From the NCBI GenBank assembly GCA_964528155.1, contig CAZGRL010000011.1, positions 1 to 64,000 of the forward strand: 64,000 bases of DNA. Direction: 5' to 3'. Below, piece after piece: positions 33,225 to 42,059 of this stretch. The notes beneath the pieces were generated by a model. It was not told the DNA's origin, made no database searches, and was given only the letters and a program-made list of their open reading frames with translations. Positions within the stretch are counted from its first letter, which is position 1; each line of letters opens with the position of its first letter. Source of the DNA: G001797105 sp964528155. GTDB lineage: Bacteria > Chloroflexota > Anaerolineae > Anaerolineales > E44-bin32. Made by a program: the position numbers and the translations under genes.

Positions 33225-34481
33225 ATGGCTTATCTCAGCGATTTGATGGGCCGGCCGGTAACCGATGTCGACGGAGAGGAAGTCGGCCGTCTGGATGATT
33301 TGATCGCTTCAGTCCCCAGCGGGGGCTCACACCCGGTGATCAAGGCCTTGGTCGTCAAGCGCGGCGGCGAGACGCGCACCATCCCCAGCACCGAGGTCGC
33401 CGTGCTGGTTGCGCGGTCCATCCCCTTGAACCGACGTCTGGCTGAGCTGCTGTCCTACCAGCCCGGGCCGAATGACTTGCGTCTGGTTCAGGACGTCCTC
33501 GACAAACAGATCATTGACACAAATGGGGTGCGCGTTGTTCGGGTCAACGACCTCGAGCTGACCCGTGTTGACTCCCAGTACGTCGTGGCCAACGTCGACT
33601 TCGGAACCCTGGGCTTGCTGCGGCGCCTGGGGATGGCGCGAGCGGTTCAGCGATTTGCCGCGCGTCTTGGCAAACGGATGCGTCCGGGGTTGGTGTCATG
33701 GGAACAGGTCGAACTCTTGCCCGGCGATCCGGCGCTGCGCCTCAAAGTCCCCGGCGAGAAAATCACGGAGCTGCACCCGGCCGATCTGGCCGAGATCATC
33801 AGTGATCTCACGCGGAGCGAAGGCGGTCAGCTGCTGGCCTCGCTCGATGTGCGAACGGTCGCCGACACGCTGGAAAGCGTGGAGCCCGAGTTCCAGGCCA
33901 GTCTGGTGGCAGCCATGCCGGATGAGAAGGTTGCCGACGTGCTGGAGGAGATGGCTCCGGACGAGGCCGCCGACCTGTTGGCCGAGTTGCCTGAAGATCG
34001 TAGTCGGGAGCTGCTCGAACTCATGGAGGACTCGGAAGCTGCCGATGTCCGCTTGCTCCTGGCCTACCCGGAAGATACGGCCGGTGGGATCATGACGACC
34101 GACGTCATCAGCTTCCCACCCGACATCACGGCCGAAGCGGCGCTGGCCCGGTTGCGCCAACTCGCTCCTGAAGCCGAGTCGCTGCACTACGTGTACGTCG
34201 TCGACAGCGAACGCAGGCTGCTGGGAGGTTTGTCGCTCGGGGACCTTGTGCTGGCGGATCCCAAAGCGCTGCTCAAAGATCTGATGTACATGCGTGTGGT
34301 CAGCGTCAGCTTGCTTGACAGCCAGGATCAGGTGGCCCAGGCCATCTCGAAATACAACCTGCTGGCGGTACCGGTCGTCGATGATCAGCAGCGATTGCAG
34401 GGCATCGTCACTGTCGACGACGCACTCGACAAGATCATCCCCACCAAGTGGAAGAAACGCATGCCCCGCCTGTACCACTGA
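33225..34481 (+). CDS. soluble PRC-barrel / MgtE_N / CBS-pair protein
   Basis: A 419-residue protein without membrane segments. Two PRC-barrel-like units (1-60 and ~80-140; MAYLSDLMGRPVTDVDGEEVGRLDD, QIIDTNGVRVVRVNDLEL) come first. A MgtE N-terminal superhelical domain follows (about 180-290; LHPADLAEIISDL, VADVLEEMAPDEAADLLAELPEDRSRELL in parts), then two CBS domains (about 290-410; YPEDTAGGIMTTDVISF, YVVDSERRLLGGLSL, VPVVDDQQRLQGIVTVDDALD). In MgtE these domains sense cytosolic Mg2+ and gate the channel. Here the membrane domain is missing and an NRAMP-fold transporter gene follows 22 nt later, so this is probably its Mg2+-responsive partner. Confidence 0.85.
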   Translation: MAYLSDLMGRPVTDVDGEEVGRLDDLIASVPSGGSHPVIKALVVKRGGETRTIPSTEVAVLVARSIPLNRRLAELLSYQPGPNDLRLVQDVLDKQIIDTNGVRVVRVNDLELTRVDSQYVVANVDFGTLGLLRRLGMARAVQRFAARLGKRMRPGLVSWEQVELLPGDPALRLKVPGEKITELHPADLAEIISDLTRSEGGQLLASLDVRTVADTLESVEPEFQASLVAAMPDEKVADVLEEMAPDEAADLLAELPEDRSRELLELMEDSEAADVRLLLAYPEDTAGGIMTTDVISFPPDITAEAALARLRQLAPEAESLHYVYVVDSERRLLGGLSLGDLVLADPKALLKDLMYMRVVSVSLLDSQDQVAQAISKYNLLAVPVVDDQQRLQGIVTVDDALDKIIPTKWKKRMPRLYH

Positions 34482-34503
34482 GGCGGGCACCCCAAGTGAC
34501 GCG

Positions 34504-35748
34504 ATGAACCTGTGGCAGCGACTCAAGCCTCTCCGGGCACGCCTGCTGATCTTGCTGGCGGTCATTGGGCCCGGCATCATCACGGCCAACGTCGATACCG
34601 ACGCCGGAGGGATCACGACCTATTCCGTCGCCGGCGCGCGCTATGGATACCGGCTATTGTGGGTGTTGCCTCTCGTAGTCATCGCCCTGGTGATTGTGCA
34701 GGAGATGAGTGCCCGCCTGGGCGTGGTGACCGGAAAAGGGCTCTCCGATCTGATCCGGGAGAGTATGGGCGTGCGGGCGACGGCCGTGATCCTCGGGCTG
34801 CTTGTGCTGGCCAACATCGCCAACACGGTCAGCGAATTCGCCGGCGTGGCCGCCAGCCTGGAGATCTTCGGGGTCACCAAGTATATCTCGGTCCCGATTG
34901 CGGCCATCGCTGTATGGTTGCTGATCGTACGCGCCGACTACAGAGTCATCGAGCGGGTCTTCCTCGTCGCCAGTGCCATCTACTTCGTGTATGTCGCCTC
35001 CGGCTTCATGGCCAGGCCGTCGTGGCCGGCGGTCCTGCAGGCGTCAGTGACGCCCACGTTCCACTTCGAACTCGGTTTTGTGACGATGCTCGTCACTGTC
35101 ATTGGCACGACGATCGCACCCTGGATGCAGTTCTATCAGCAGTCGTCGATTATCGATAAGGGGCTCGAGATTGCCGATTACTCTTACGAGCAGGTCGACG
35201 TGATCGTCGGCTCGGTGTTCGCCGTGCTCGTCGCCGCCTTCATCACGATCGCCTGCGCCGCCACCTTGTTCGCCGCCGGGAAGGACATCGAGACCGCCAA
35301 AGATGCGGCGCTGGCGCTGCGCCCCCTCGCCGGCCCGTATGCCTCCGGACTGTTCGCTCTGGGATTACTGAACGCATCCTTGTTCTCCGCCGCCATCCTG
35401 CCGCTCTCGACGGCCTATGTGGTGTGTGAGGCCTTCGGCTGGGAGGCGAGTGTCAGCCGCCGCTGGCGAGAAGCTCCGGTCTTCTTCGGCATCTTCACCA
35501 CGATCATCCTCGTCGGCGCAATCGTCATCTTGCTTCCGGTACAATCTCTGGTGCAGTTGATGCTCGCCAGCCAGACCCTCAACGGGGTCTTGCTGCCGGT
35601 GATCCTGGTCGTCATGCTGCAACTGGTGAATGACCGGCATCTGATGGGCCGCCATGTCAACGGCAAGGTGATCAATGGGCTCACCTGGGCCGTGGCGATT
35701 GTGCTCATTGTGCTGACATTGATGTTGATTGTGATGAGCCTGATGTGA
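34504..35748 (+). CDS. NRAMP-fold divalent metal transporter, NRMT-like (probable Mg2+)
   Basis: A 414-residue, 11-helix NRAMP-superfamily protein (helix 1 GPGIITANVDTDAGGITTY). In true NRAMP Mn2+/Fe2+ transporters helix 1 carries DPGN and helix 6 MPH. Here helix 1 reads D33-A-G-G36, so the Asn ligand is Gly. The helix 6 segment reads GTTIAPWMQFYQQSS, so the Met ligand aligns with Ala205 and His with Trp207. The Met is known to favour transition metals over Mg2+ and Ca2+, so its loss points to the NRAMP-related magnesium transporter type. The upstream MgtE_N/CBS gene supports this. The last ~10 codons are duplicated at 38474. Confidence 0.8.
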   Translation: MNLWQRLKPLRARLLILLAVIGPGIITANVDTDAGGITTYSVAGARYGYRLLWVLPLVVIALVIVQEMSARLGVVTGKGLSDLIRESMGVRATAVILGLLVLANIANTVSEFAGVAASLEIFGVTKYISVPIAAIAVWLLIVRADYRVIERVFLVASAIYFVYVASGFMARPSWPAVLQASVTPTFHFELGFVTMLVTVIGTTIAPWMQFYQQSSIIDKGLEIADYSYEQVDVIVGSVFAVLVAAFITIACAATLFAAGKDIETAKDAALALRPLAGPYASGLFALGLLNASLFSAAILPLSTAYVVCEAFGWEASVSRRWREAPVFFGIFTTIILVGAIVILLPVQSLVQLMLASQTLNGVLLPVILVVMLQLVNDRHLMGRHVNGKVINGLTWAVAIVLIVLTLMLIVMSLM

Positions 35749-35788
35749 TGAACGAGCGATTGGGTTCGGCGCATTGTGGAGGTCGGGA

Positions 35789-36652
35789 ATGATCGAACCA
35801 GGGGGTGGGTATGTCGCGATCGGCGACACGCGACTCTTCGTCGTCGAACGCGGACGTGGTGATCCCCTCGTGATCTTGCACGGAGGGCCGGGATTGGACC
35901 ACCACATGTTCGGAGACTACCTTGACCCGCTCGCCGAGCGATATCGGCTGATATTCGTCGACCAACGCAGTCAGGGGAAGTCGGACCGAGCGCCGGAAGA
36001 CACGTGGACCATTCGTCAGATGGCGGCCGATGTCGTCTCCCTGGCTCGCTCCCAACATCTCGAGGGCTACGCGGTCTTGGGTCATTCATTTGGAGCGATG
36101 GTTGCCCTGCAGAACGCCGTGGATCATCCCGGGGAGGCCGCGCTCAGCATCATCTCGTGCGGTGTACCGTCGGCCGAGTATTTGAAGGTCGTCGATGAGA
36201 ACCTTCAGAGGTTCGAGCCCGAGTCGCTCCGGGCCCAAGTCACGTCTTCTTGGGAACGGGAGACCGGTGCAACAACGCAGGAAGACGTCGAGAGCCTACT
36301 GAACGATCAGTTGCCCTTCCACTTCGGAGACCCACTCGACCCTCGGATCCCCGAGTACGAAACCCGAACAGCTGGAGCGGTTTACGCTCCCGACGTTCTG
36401 AGCTACTTCGCCCGGCAGGAGTACGGCGGGATCGAGGTCGTCGACCGTCTGAGCGGGGTCAGCCATCCCGTTCTCGTGCTGGCCGGCCGCAAGGATCGTA
36501 CATGCGGAGTGGCGGCCGCCGAGGCGATCGCTGCGGGGATACCGGATGCTGAGTTGACGATCTTCGAGCACAGCGGTCACATGACCTTCGTCGAGGAGAA
36601 TGAGCGGTACCTCTCTGTCGTGGGCGACTTCCTTCAGCGCAGGGCTCCGTGA
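35789..36652 (+). CDS. alpha/beta hydrolase, proline iminopeptidase-like
   Basis: A 288-residue protein. The oxyanion motif HGGPG (31-35) is characteristic of proline iminopeptidases and relatives. The nucleophile elbow is GHSFGAM (S100). The acid lies in LVLAGRKDRTCG and the histidine in FEHSGHMTFVEE. A helical cap lies between residues ~125 and 220. The substrate is uncertain; peptide, amide and ester substrates occur in this family. ATG 35789 is selected by GGAGG 6-10 nt upstream. A deletion-scarred second copy lies at 38550-38615. Confidence 0.82.
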   Translation: MIEPGGGYVAIGDTRLFVVERGRGDPLVILHGGPGLDHHMFGDYLDPLAERYRLIFVDQRSQGKSDRAPEDTWTIRQMAADVVSLARSQHLEGYAVLGHSFGAMVALQNAVDHPGEAALSIISCGVPSAEYLKVVDENLQRFEPESLRAQVTSSWERETGATTQEDVESLLNDQLPFHFGDPLDPRIPEYETRTAGAVYAPDVLSYFARQEYGGIEVVDRLSGVSHPVLVLAGRKDRTCGVAAAEAIAAGIPDAELTIFEHSGHMTFVEENERYLSVVGDFLQRRAP

Positions 36653-36774
36653 TATGGGGGCCTGGTTGGAGGCAGTTCCAAACATGCGGAGGCTGTCCGT
36701 CGATCTCCGGCCGGCACCAGACCCGTCGGCGTGGCGGCACTCGTTGAGGTCCCTGGCAAGAGGAGGGAATTAAC

Positions 36775-38424
36775 ATGCCCGATGAAGGCGGGCGTGGTCG
36801 ATCGACGATCTTGCGGTCGCTCCCCATCCTGCTTTCGCTCTTGCTGGGAGACTATGTCCTCTTCAGACTCTTGCCAGGAGTGGATACGGGTGCGAATCGG
36901 ACCCTGCGATATGCGCCCATTCTGGGGCTCTCCGCCGTGCTTTTCCTCCTCGGCCTCGTCCTCACCCTACGATCGAACCGGGGAGATGCCGTCTCCGTCT
37001 CGGCGGCGCCGGTCGACTCACGGGCGGCTTCGGGTCTGTCAAGGCTCTACGCCGGTTTTCTCGTCGCCGGGGTGGCGGGCTCGCTGCTTTTCGCTTATCT
37101 GGTGGGCAAGCTGCTCGTCTTTCGGCTGGACCACGAGTCGTTCTGGAAGGATACAAGCACATACGTGGCGGTGGCTGCTGGGCCCCTTTCATCGAGCGAT
37201 TTCTGGGCTGGTCAGCGTCCGTTTACGCTTCCTCTGCTATACAAGATTCTGCGCGCCGACCGGCCGCAGTTCGGGCACAGCGGAGGCTTGCAGCGGATTA
37301 GCAGTTTCCAATTCATCCTGGATGTATTCAGTTGGACGATGCTGGCAATTGTAACGGCCAGCCTCATGCACACGAAGGCGACGAAGTTTCTTGGCTTCGG
37401 CGTGATCCTGGCCCTAGCCATGACCCTGGATGTCAGCTTTTGGGACAAGGTGTTGCTAAGCGAGTCTCTTGCCTCCTCGCTGCTTATCCTTCTCGTTTCC
37501 TTGGGCCTCCTGGGAGTGAAGTTCCGCGACCGACTGGGTGTGCATGGTTCCCGATGGCAGATTCTGTACTGGATAGGGATCGGTGTCCTGTGCGTCCTTT
37601 ATTCCTTCACTCGAGATGCAAACGCGTACTTTCTCGCCGCGTGTGCCCTGGCAATCGTAGCAGCGATGACATTGCAGAAGGTCCGACGCCATTCTTCTGC
37701 AGCTGCCTGGATCGTCTTCTCAGTCTTCCTTCTGCTTATCTTGCTAGTCGAGTTGAGAACGGCTGATCATGGGAGGCGCTGGACCGTCCCGTACTTCAAC
37801 ATCCTTCGTAGGCGCATCTATCCGGATGAACATGCCCGCGACTTCTTCGAATCGGCTGGATTGCCCGCTGATCCAGCCACGTCCCGGATACTCCAGCTCG
37901 CGAACGGGCCGTTTGTTCAGGCGCTTGAGTTCAACCTCGCGGCCCGGCCTCTGATCGACTGGGTCGAGGCTGATGGCAGGGTCACCTACTTTCGCTACTT
38001 GATTTCCCAACCGGTCGCCACATTCGTTCAGCCGATTGGCCGCATCGGGAGCCTGATCAGTCCATCGTCGACCACATACCGGGCAGCCGACTATTCGGTC
38101 CCGATTTGGCTCCGGCTCCTATCACGGTTATTCTTTCCCCTGCCCTTGGTAGTCATGCTTGGGTGGTGTGGGATGGTCGTCGTCGCCACCTACCTCCTTG
38201 TCCGTCTCCACGGTCTTCGGCCGGAGTGGGCCGTCCCCGGGCTATTGCTACTGACAGCCTTCCCGATGATGTATGTCGTGTGGTATGGGGATGCGATTGA
38301 AGTAGAGCGGCATGCGTTCCAGATTAGCGTGCAAGTCAGACTTGGCTTATGGCTGATGACCGCGTTCCTTGCCGACGCCTGGCTAGGCCGAATCGGAGCA
38401 CCTCAGGTAATGGGCGGCACGTAG
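36775..38424 (+). CDS. large polytopic membrane protein, copy A (GT-C-like?)
   Basis: A 549-residue protein with about 11-13 hydrophobic helices. A loop after helix 3 or 4 contains FRLDHESFWKDTSTYVAVAAGPLSSSDFWAGQRPFTLPLLYK (in parts). A second loop reads YSFTRDANAYFLAACALA. A ~120-residue soluble segment (residues ~330-440) has RWTVPYFNILRRRIYPD and LPADPATSRILQL. The final helices carry FPMMYVVWYGDAIEVERHAFQ. Asp/Glu residues in the first loop and the topology recall GT-C glycosyltransferases, but no family signature is definite. The start follows AGGAGGGAATTAAC. It is paralogous along its whole length to the protein at 38736-40376. Confidence 0.7.
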   Translation: MPDEGGRGRSTILRSLPILLSLLLGDYVLFRLLPGVDTGANRTLRYAPILGLSAVLFLLGLVLTLRSNRGDAVSVSAAPVDSRAASGLSRLYAGFLVAGVAGSLLFAYLVGKLLVFRLDHESFWKDTSTYVAVAAGPLSSSDFWAGQRPFTLPLLYKILRADRPQFGHSGGLQRISSFQFILDVFSWTMLAIVTASLMHTKATKFLGFGVILALAMTLDVSFWDKVLLSESLASSLLILLVSLGLLGVKFRDRLGVHGSRWQILYWIGIGVLCVLYSFTRDANAYFLAACALAIVAAMTLQKVRRHSSAAAWIVFSVFLLLILLVELRTADHGRRWTVPYFNILRRRIYPDEHARDFFESAGLPADPATSRILQLANGPFVQALEFNLAARPLIDWVEADGRVTYFRYLISQPVATFVQPIGRIGSLISPSSTTYRAADYSVPIWLRLLSRLFFPLPLVVMLGWCGMVVVATYLLVRLHGLRPEWAVPGLLLLTAFPMMYVVWYGDAIEVERHAFQISVQVRLGLWLMTAFLADAWLGRIGAPQVMGGT

Positions 38425-38473
38425 GAGGCGCTTCCTAGTCGTCGAAAGTGGCCCTGGAGGATGGACAGGAACA

Positions 38474-38615
38474 CTGACCTTGATGTTGATCTTGATGAGC
38501 CTGATGTGACGAAGGAGCGATCGGGTTCGGCGCATTGTGGAGGGCGGGAATGGTCGAGCCAGGGGGTAGGCATTTTGCGATCGCAGACTTCCTTCAACGC
38601 AGACTCCGGCGATGA
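38474..38615 (+). pseudogene. duplicated NRAMP tail plus internally deleted hydrolase remnant
   Basis: 38474-38549 repeats the last codons of the NRAMP gene and the following spacer (copy 1 at 35712-35788) with few changes. The remnant ATG at 38550 then keeps the first ~12 codons of the hydrolase (MVEPGGRHFAIA) fused in frame to its last codons (DFLQRR) and stops at 38615. Copy 1 has GGCGAC at both matching points (35822 and 36623), so an 801-bp in-frame deletion between short direct repeats explains it. Confidence 0.85.
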
Positions 38616-38735
38616 GACAGGCTACGCTGGAGACACATCATGGAGCTCGAAGGCCGCCTGTCGGCCTCGAGAGGGAGCCAGAACTCCCGATGAGTTGGCT
38701 ATCTTCGCAGGATCAGGCAGCGGAAGGTGCCGTGC

Positions 38736-40376
38736 ATGAGGGATGAAGGCCGGCCCGGCCGATCGGTGATCCTTCGCTCACTCCCCATTCTGGTCTCGCT
38801 GCTGCTCGGCGACTATGTTCTGTTCAGACTGTTGCCGGGGGTCGACACAGGCGCGGATCGCACACTACGCTATGCCCCGATCCTGGCCATCTCCGCTGCT
38901 CTTCTTCTACTGGGCCTGGTCTTATCATCTCGATCGATGCGTGGCTCCCTGTTTTCGGTCTCGGCGCCACAGGCCGGCTCGGCGTCGGCTCTCTCCAGGT
39001 GGTATGTCGCCTTTCTCGTCGCCGTGACGACGGGATCGATGTTTTTCGCCTACCTGGTGGGCAAGGCGCTGGTCTTCCGGCTAGATCATGAATCGGTATG
39101 GAAGGACACGGTCACATACGCAGTGGTGGCTGAGGCGCCGCTCTCTTCGAGTGAGTTCTGGTCTGGCCAGCGCTCGTTCACGCTTCCCCTCATCTACAAA
39201 GCCCTGGACGTAGAACAGACTTCGCTGCGCCTACTCTCGCGCATGCGCAGGATCAGTGGCTTCCAGTCTATCCTGGGAGTACTGAGTTGGACGACGCTGG
39301 CGATCGCGACCGGAAGCCTGATGAAGACCCGGGCGCTGCAACTTCTCGGTTTCGGGGTCATCCTGGCCTTTGCCATGACCCTCGATGTCAGCCTGTGGGA
39401 CAGAGTGCTGCTGAGCGAGTCGACCGCGACCTCGTTGCTGGCGCTCCTTGTGTCGCTCGGCCTATTCGGTGTGAAGTACCGCAACCGACTCGGACCGCAC
39501 GGCTCGTGGCGGCAAATCCTCTACTGGCTCGGATTTGGCGTCTTGTGCGTCCTGTATTCGTTTACTCGGGACACGAACGCGTACTTCCTGGCTGCATGCG
39601 GTGTGGTGATCGTGGCGGCGGTGGCGATCAGAAAGGCGCGACGCCATCCGTCTGCGCCTGCCTGGATCGCCTTTTCCGTCTTTCTCCTCGCCCTCTTCTA
39701 CGTGCAAACAAACAATGCCGACCAGGGAGAACGGTGGGTCTTCCCATACTTCAACGTCTTGCATATGCGGATCCTCCCTGATCAAGCTGCGCGCAGCTAC
39801 TTCGAAGCCGCCGGGATGCCGGCCGATCCCGCAACCGCCAAGATTCTCCAGCTCACCCGACGGCCATTCTTTCAAGCACTCGAGACAGATCCCTCCGCAC
39901 TGCCGTTGATCGACTGGGTCAAGATGGAAGGCAGGAGCACCTATTTCGGCTATCTGCTCTCGCATCCAGTCGAAACGTTCATGCAGCCGATCCATCGCGC
40001 CCGGAACCTGATCAGCCCGGTTTCAACGGAATACCGGGCGGACGACTACTCGGTCCCGATCTGGCTCCGTCTCTTTTCGAGCGTGTTCTTCCCACTACCC
40101 TTGATGATCGTGCTCGGGTGGCTGGGCGTCGTGATCATCGCTGCCTACCTGATTGGTCGAGGGCATGGCATGCGATCGGTGTGGATTGTCCCGGCGCTAC
40201 TGCTGCTGACGGCATTCCCGATGATGTACGTCGTGTGGTATGGGGATGCGATTGAAGTCGAGCGGCATGCGTTCCAGATCAGCCTGCAGATTCGCCTGGG
40301 TCTGTGGATGATGACTGTCCTGCTGGCCGACGCCTGGCTGGCGCGGCTTTTCACACCTTCCGCCACATCCGCTTGA
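38736..40376 (+). CDS. large polytopic membrane protein, copy B
   Basis: A 546-residue paralogue of the product at 36775-38424. Identity is high throughout (ILRSLPIL, LLLGDYVLFRLLPGVDTGA, FWSGQRSFTLPL, LCVLYSFTRDTNAYFL, FPMMYVVWYGDAIEVERHAFQIS). Differences concentrate in loops around residues 80-95 and 150-170 and at the C-terminus. The frame is intact and changes look conservative, so both copies are probably under selection. ATG 38736 is aligned with copy A's start and has GGAAGG upstream. A GTG 9 nt earlier is possible. The function is as uncertain as for copy A. Confidence 0.7.
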   Translation: MRDEGRPGRSVILRSLPILVSLLLGDYVLFRLLPGVDTGADRTLRYAPILAISAALLLLGLVLSSRSMRGSLFSVSAPQAGSASALSRWYVAFLVAVTTGSMFFAYLVGKALVFRLDHESVWKDTVTYAVVAEAPLSSSEFWSGQRSFTLPLIYKALDVEQTSLRLLSRMRRISGFQSILGVLSWTTLAIATGSLMKTRALQLLGFGVILAFAMTLDVSLWDRVLLSESTATSLLALLVSLGLFGVKYRNRLGPHGSWRQILYWLGFGVLCVLYSFTRDTNAYFLAACGVVIVAAVAIRKARRHPSAPAWIAFSVFLLALFYVQTNNADQGERWVFPYFNVLHMRILPDQAARSYFEAAGMPADPATAKILQLTRRPFFQALETDPSALPLIDWVKMEGRSTYFGYLLSHPVETFMQPIHRARNLISPVSTEYRADDYSVPIWLRLFSSVFFPLPLMIVLGWLGVVIIAAYLIGRGHGMRSVWIVPALLLLTAFPMMYVVWYGDAIEVERHAFQISLQIRLGLWMMTVLLADAWLARLFTPSATSA

Positions 40377-40672
40377 AGGCGGTCGACACAGGCCCCTCGT
40401 TCCCGGCTTGCTTTCGCCCCAGATCCATGGACCAGGCTCCCGGTGCCCGGGCGCCTCGCTGGCCGACCGGCCCCCAGGGCTGCGGCCTTACACAATCTCG
40501 GCCAGGCCGGCGAAGCAGGTCCAGTCGGCAATGGGCCGGGCCCGACGCCGGCCCCGCCAGGCTTATCAGGCCGCCAGCCTGACCCCCCGGCGACCCTGGG
40601 ATTGTCGTGTATCATGGTTCTGAAGATGGCAGAATCTCCAGGGGCAACATAGGTCAGGGGGGAGGGGTCGTC
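40377..40672. other. GC-rich intergenic region with hairpin
   Basis: No gene is supported. GGGCCGG (40533-40539) pairs with CCGGCCC (40548-40554) over an 8-nt loop, possibly terminating the membrane-protein gene. TATCAT near 40612 may be a weak -10 for the next gene. Confidence 0.4.
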
Positions 40673-41011
40673 ATGATCAGCTTTCGCGAAACGCTAGATG
40701 GGATCCAGAGGGTTGGCGATCTTCTCAAGGCATCCGAAGACATCGAGGAATCCGTAGAGAGATCGAAGGCGGCGCTGCGCGATCTGCGCACCATGCTTGA
40801 CGCAGAACGCCTGCGCCAGTTCGATACGGTCGCGGAGCTGGCCGACTATATCCACCGCGTCGCCATCCCGCAGTTGACGGGAACCGAGGACACGCTGGAA
40901 GGCGCCTCGAAGGGCCATCTGAAGCGTCTGAAAATGGCCTCAGAACAAACGAATAAGCTCATGGTCCGCCTGCAAATGCTCGACGACGCCTCCCTGGGAG
41001 GCCTGTTCTGA
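40673..41011 (+). CDS. small helical (coiled-coil) protein, unknown
   Basis: A 112-residue, all-helical, charged protein (DGIQRVGDLLKASEDIEESVERSKAALRDL, TVAELADYIHRVAIPQL, HLKRLKMASEQTNKLMVRLQML in parts). It has no cysteine or membrane segment. The ATG at 40673 follows GGGGGAGGGG, a strong ribosome binding site, and upstream in-frame codons look non-coding. I do not recognise a family. Confidence 0.6.
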   Translation: MISFRETLDGIQRVGDLLKASEDIEESVERSKAALRDLRTMLDAERLRQFDTVAELADYIHRVAIPQLTGTEDTLEGASKGHLKRLKMASEQTNKLMVRLQMLDDASLGGLF

Positions 41012-41145
41012 AGGCCGACCGGGCCACACCTGATCTGCCGCTGCCGAACGCTCCAAGTTCACCCCGTCTCTGCTAGGCGACCCCTTCGTTTGGCTGGTCG
41101 GGGTGCCTTCCCCCAGGGAGCAACCTGGGAAAGCCCAGAGGCATC

Positions 41146-41787
41146 ATGACAAAGCGCTTCGTTCTCGTCGCCGGCAACATCGGTTCTGGCAAGACCTCGC
41201 TCACCGAACGATTGGGTGAACGACTGGGGTGGGCCACGGCCTATGAATCGGTCGAGGACAACCCGTATCTGGCCGATTTCTACGCCGACATGCGCTCATG
41301 GGCATTCCATCTGCAGATCTTTTTCCTGGGCCATCGGGCCGAACAGCACCTGGCCATCGCCCGCGCCCCCGGCTCGGCCATTGTCGACCGCTCGATCTAT
41401 GAAGATGCAGAGATCTTCGCCAGGGCCAGTCTGGAGCTGGGGAATGTGACGGAGCGCGACTATCAGTCCTACCGCAGGGTCTATGGGCTCGTCGTCGACA
41501 GCCTCCCCGTGCCGGACTTGTTGTTCTATTTGCGGGCCCCCGTCCCTGTGCTGCTCGAGAGAATCCGCGCGCGCGGCCGCGCCATCGAAGCCGGCGTCAC
41601 AGCGGAATACCTGGGCTTGCTCGATCGGTTGTACGAGGAGTGGTTGGACGGCTTCGACATGTGTCCAGTTCTAACCATTCGCACGGATGACCTCGATTAT
41701 GTCCACCAACCCCCTCACCTCGAGATCGTCATCCAACGCATGTACGACAAGCTCTCCGGCAAAGAAGAAGTCGAGTTCCCGCGCTGA
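41146..41787 (+). CDS. deoxynucleoside kinase (dAdo/dGuo kinase family)
   Basis: A 213-residue member of the deoxynucleoside kinase family, which phosphorylates salvaged deoxynucleosides to 5'-monophosphates. The P-loop GNIGSGKTSL is at residues 9-18. YESVEDNPYLADFYAD and the FHLQIFFLGHRAEQH base-binding helix follow. The catalytic DRSIYEDAEIFA motif near 86-97 and the LID-type arginines in LLERIRARGRAIEAG are present. Which nucleoside is preferred cannot be told by eye. It appears monocistronic. Confidence 0.88.
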   Translation: MTKRFVLVAGNIGSGKTSLTERLGERLGWATAYESVEDNPYLADFYADMRSWAFHLQIFFLGHRAEQHLAIARAPGSAIVDRSIYEDAEIFARASLELGNVTERDYQSYRRVYGLVVDSLPVPDLLFYLRAPVPVLLERIRARGRAIEAGVTAEYLGLLDRLYEEWLDGFDMCPVLTIRTDDLDYVHQPPHLEIVIQRMYDKLSGKEEVEFPR

Positions 41788-42059
41788 TGGATCTCTAGCC
41801 CGCCACTCCATACCTCCCTCAGGCATACTTCTTCCCGTGGCAGGGACCGAAACGGCCACACTGCCGCGATCCCCGGCTTGAGACTTGAGATACCTGCGCG
41901 GCTCCCCGTCTCCCGTCTCCGGTCATCCGTCGGACGACACCAGTCATCCACGGTCCTTCGTCTGCCGTCCGTTTTTACACCCCCTTTACAGCCAGACTGC
42001 ATCCCGATTGCCCGCCTGACGCAAGATCAATGCAGTCTATCTGGCGAAGGAGGATGACT

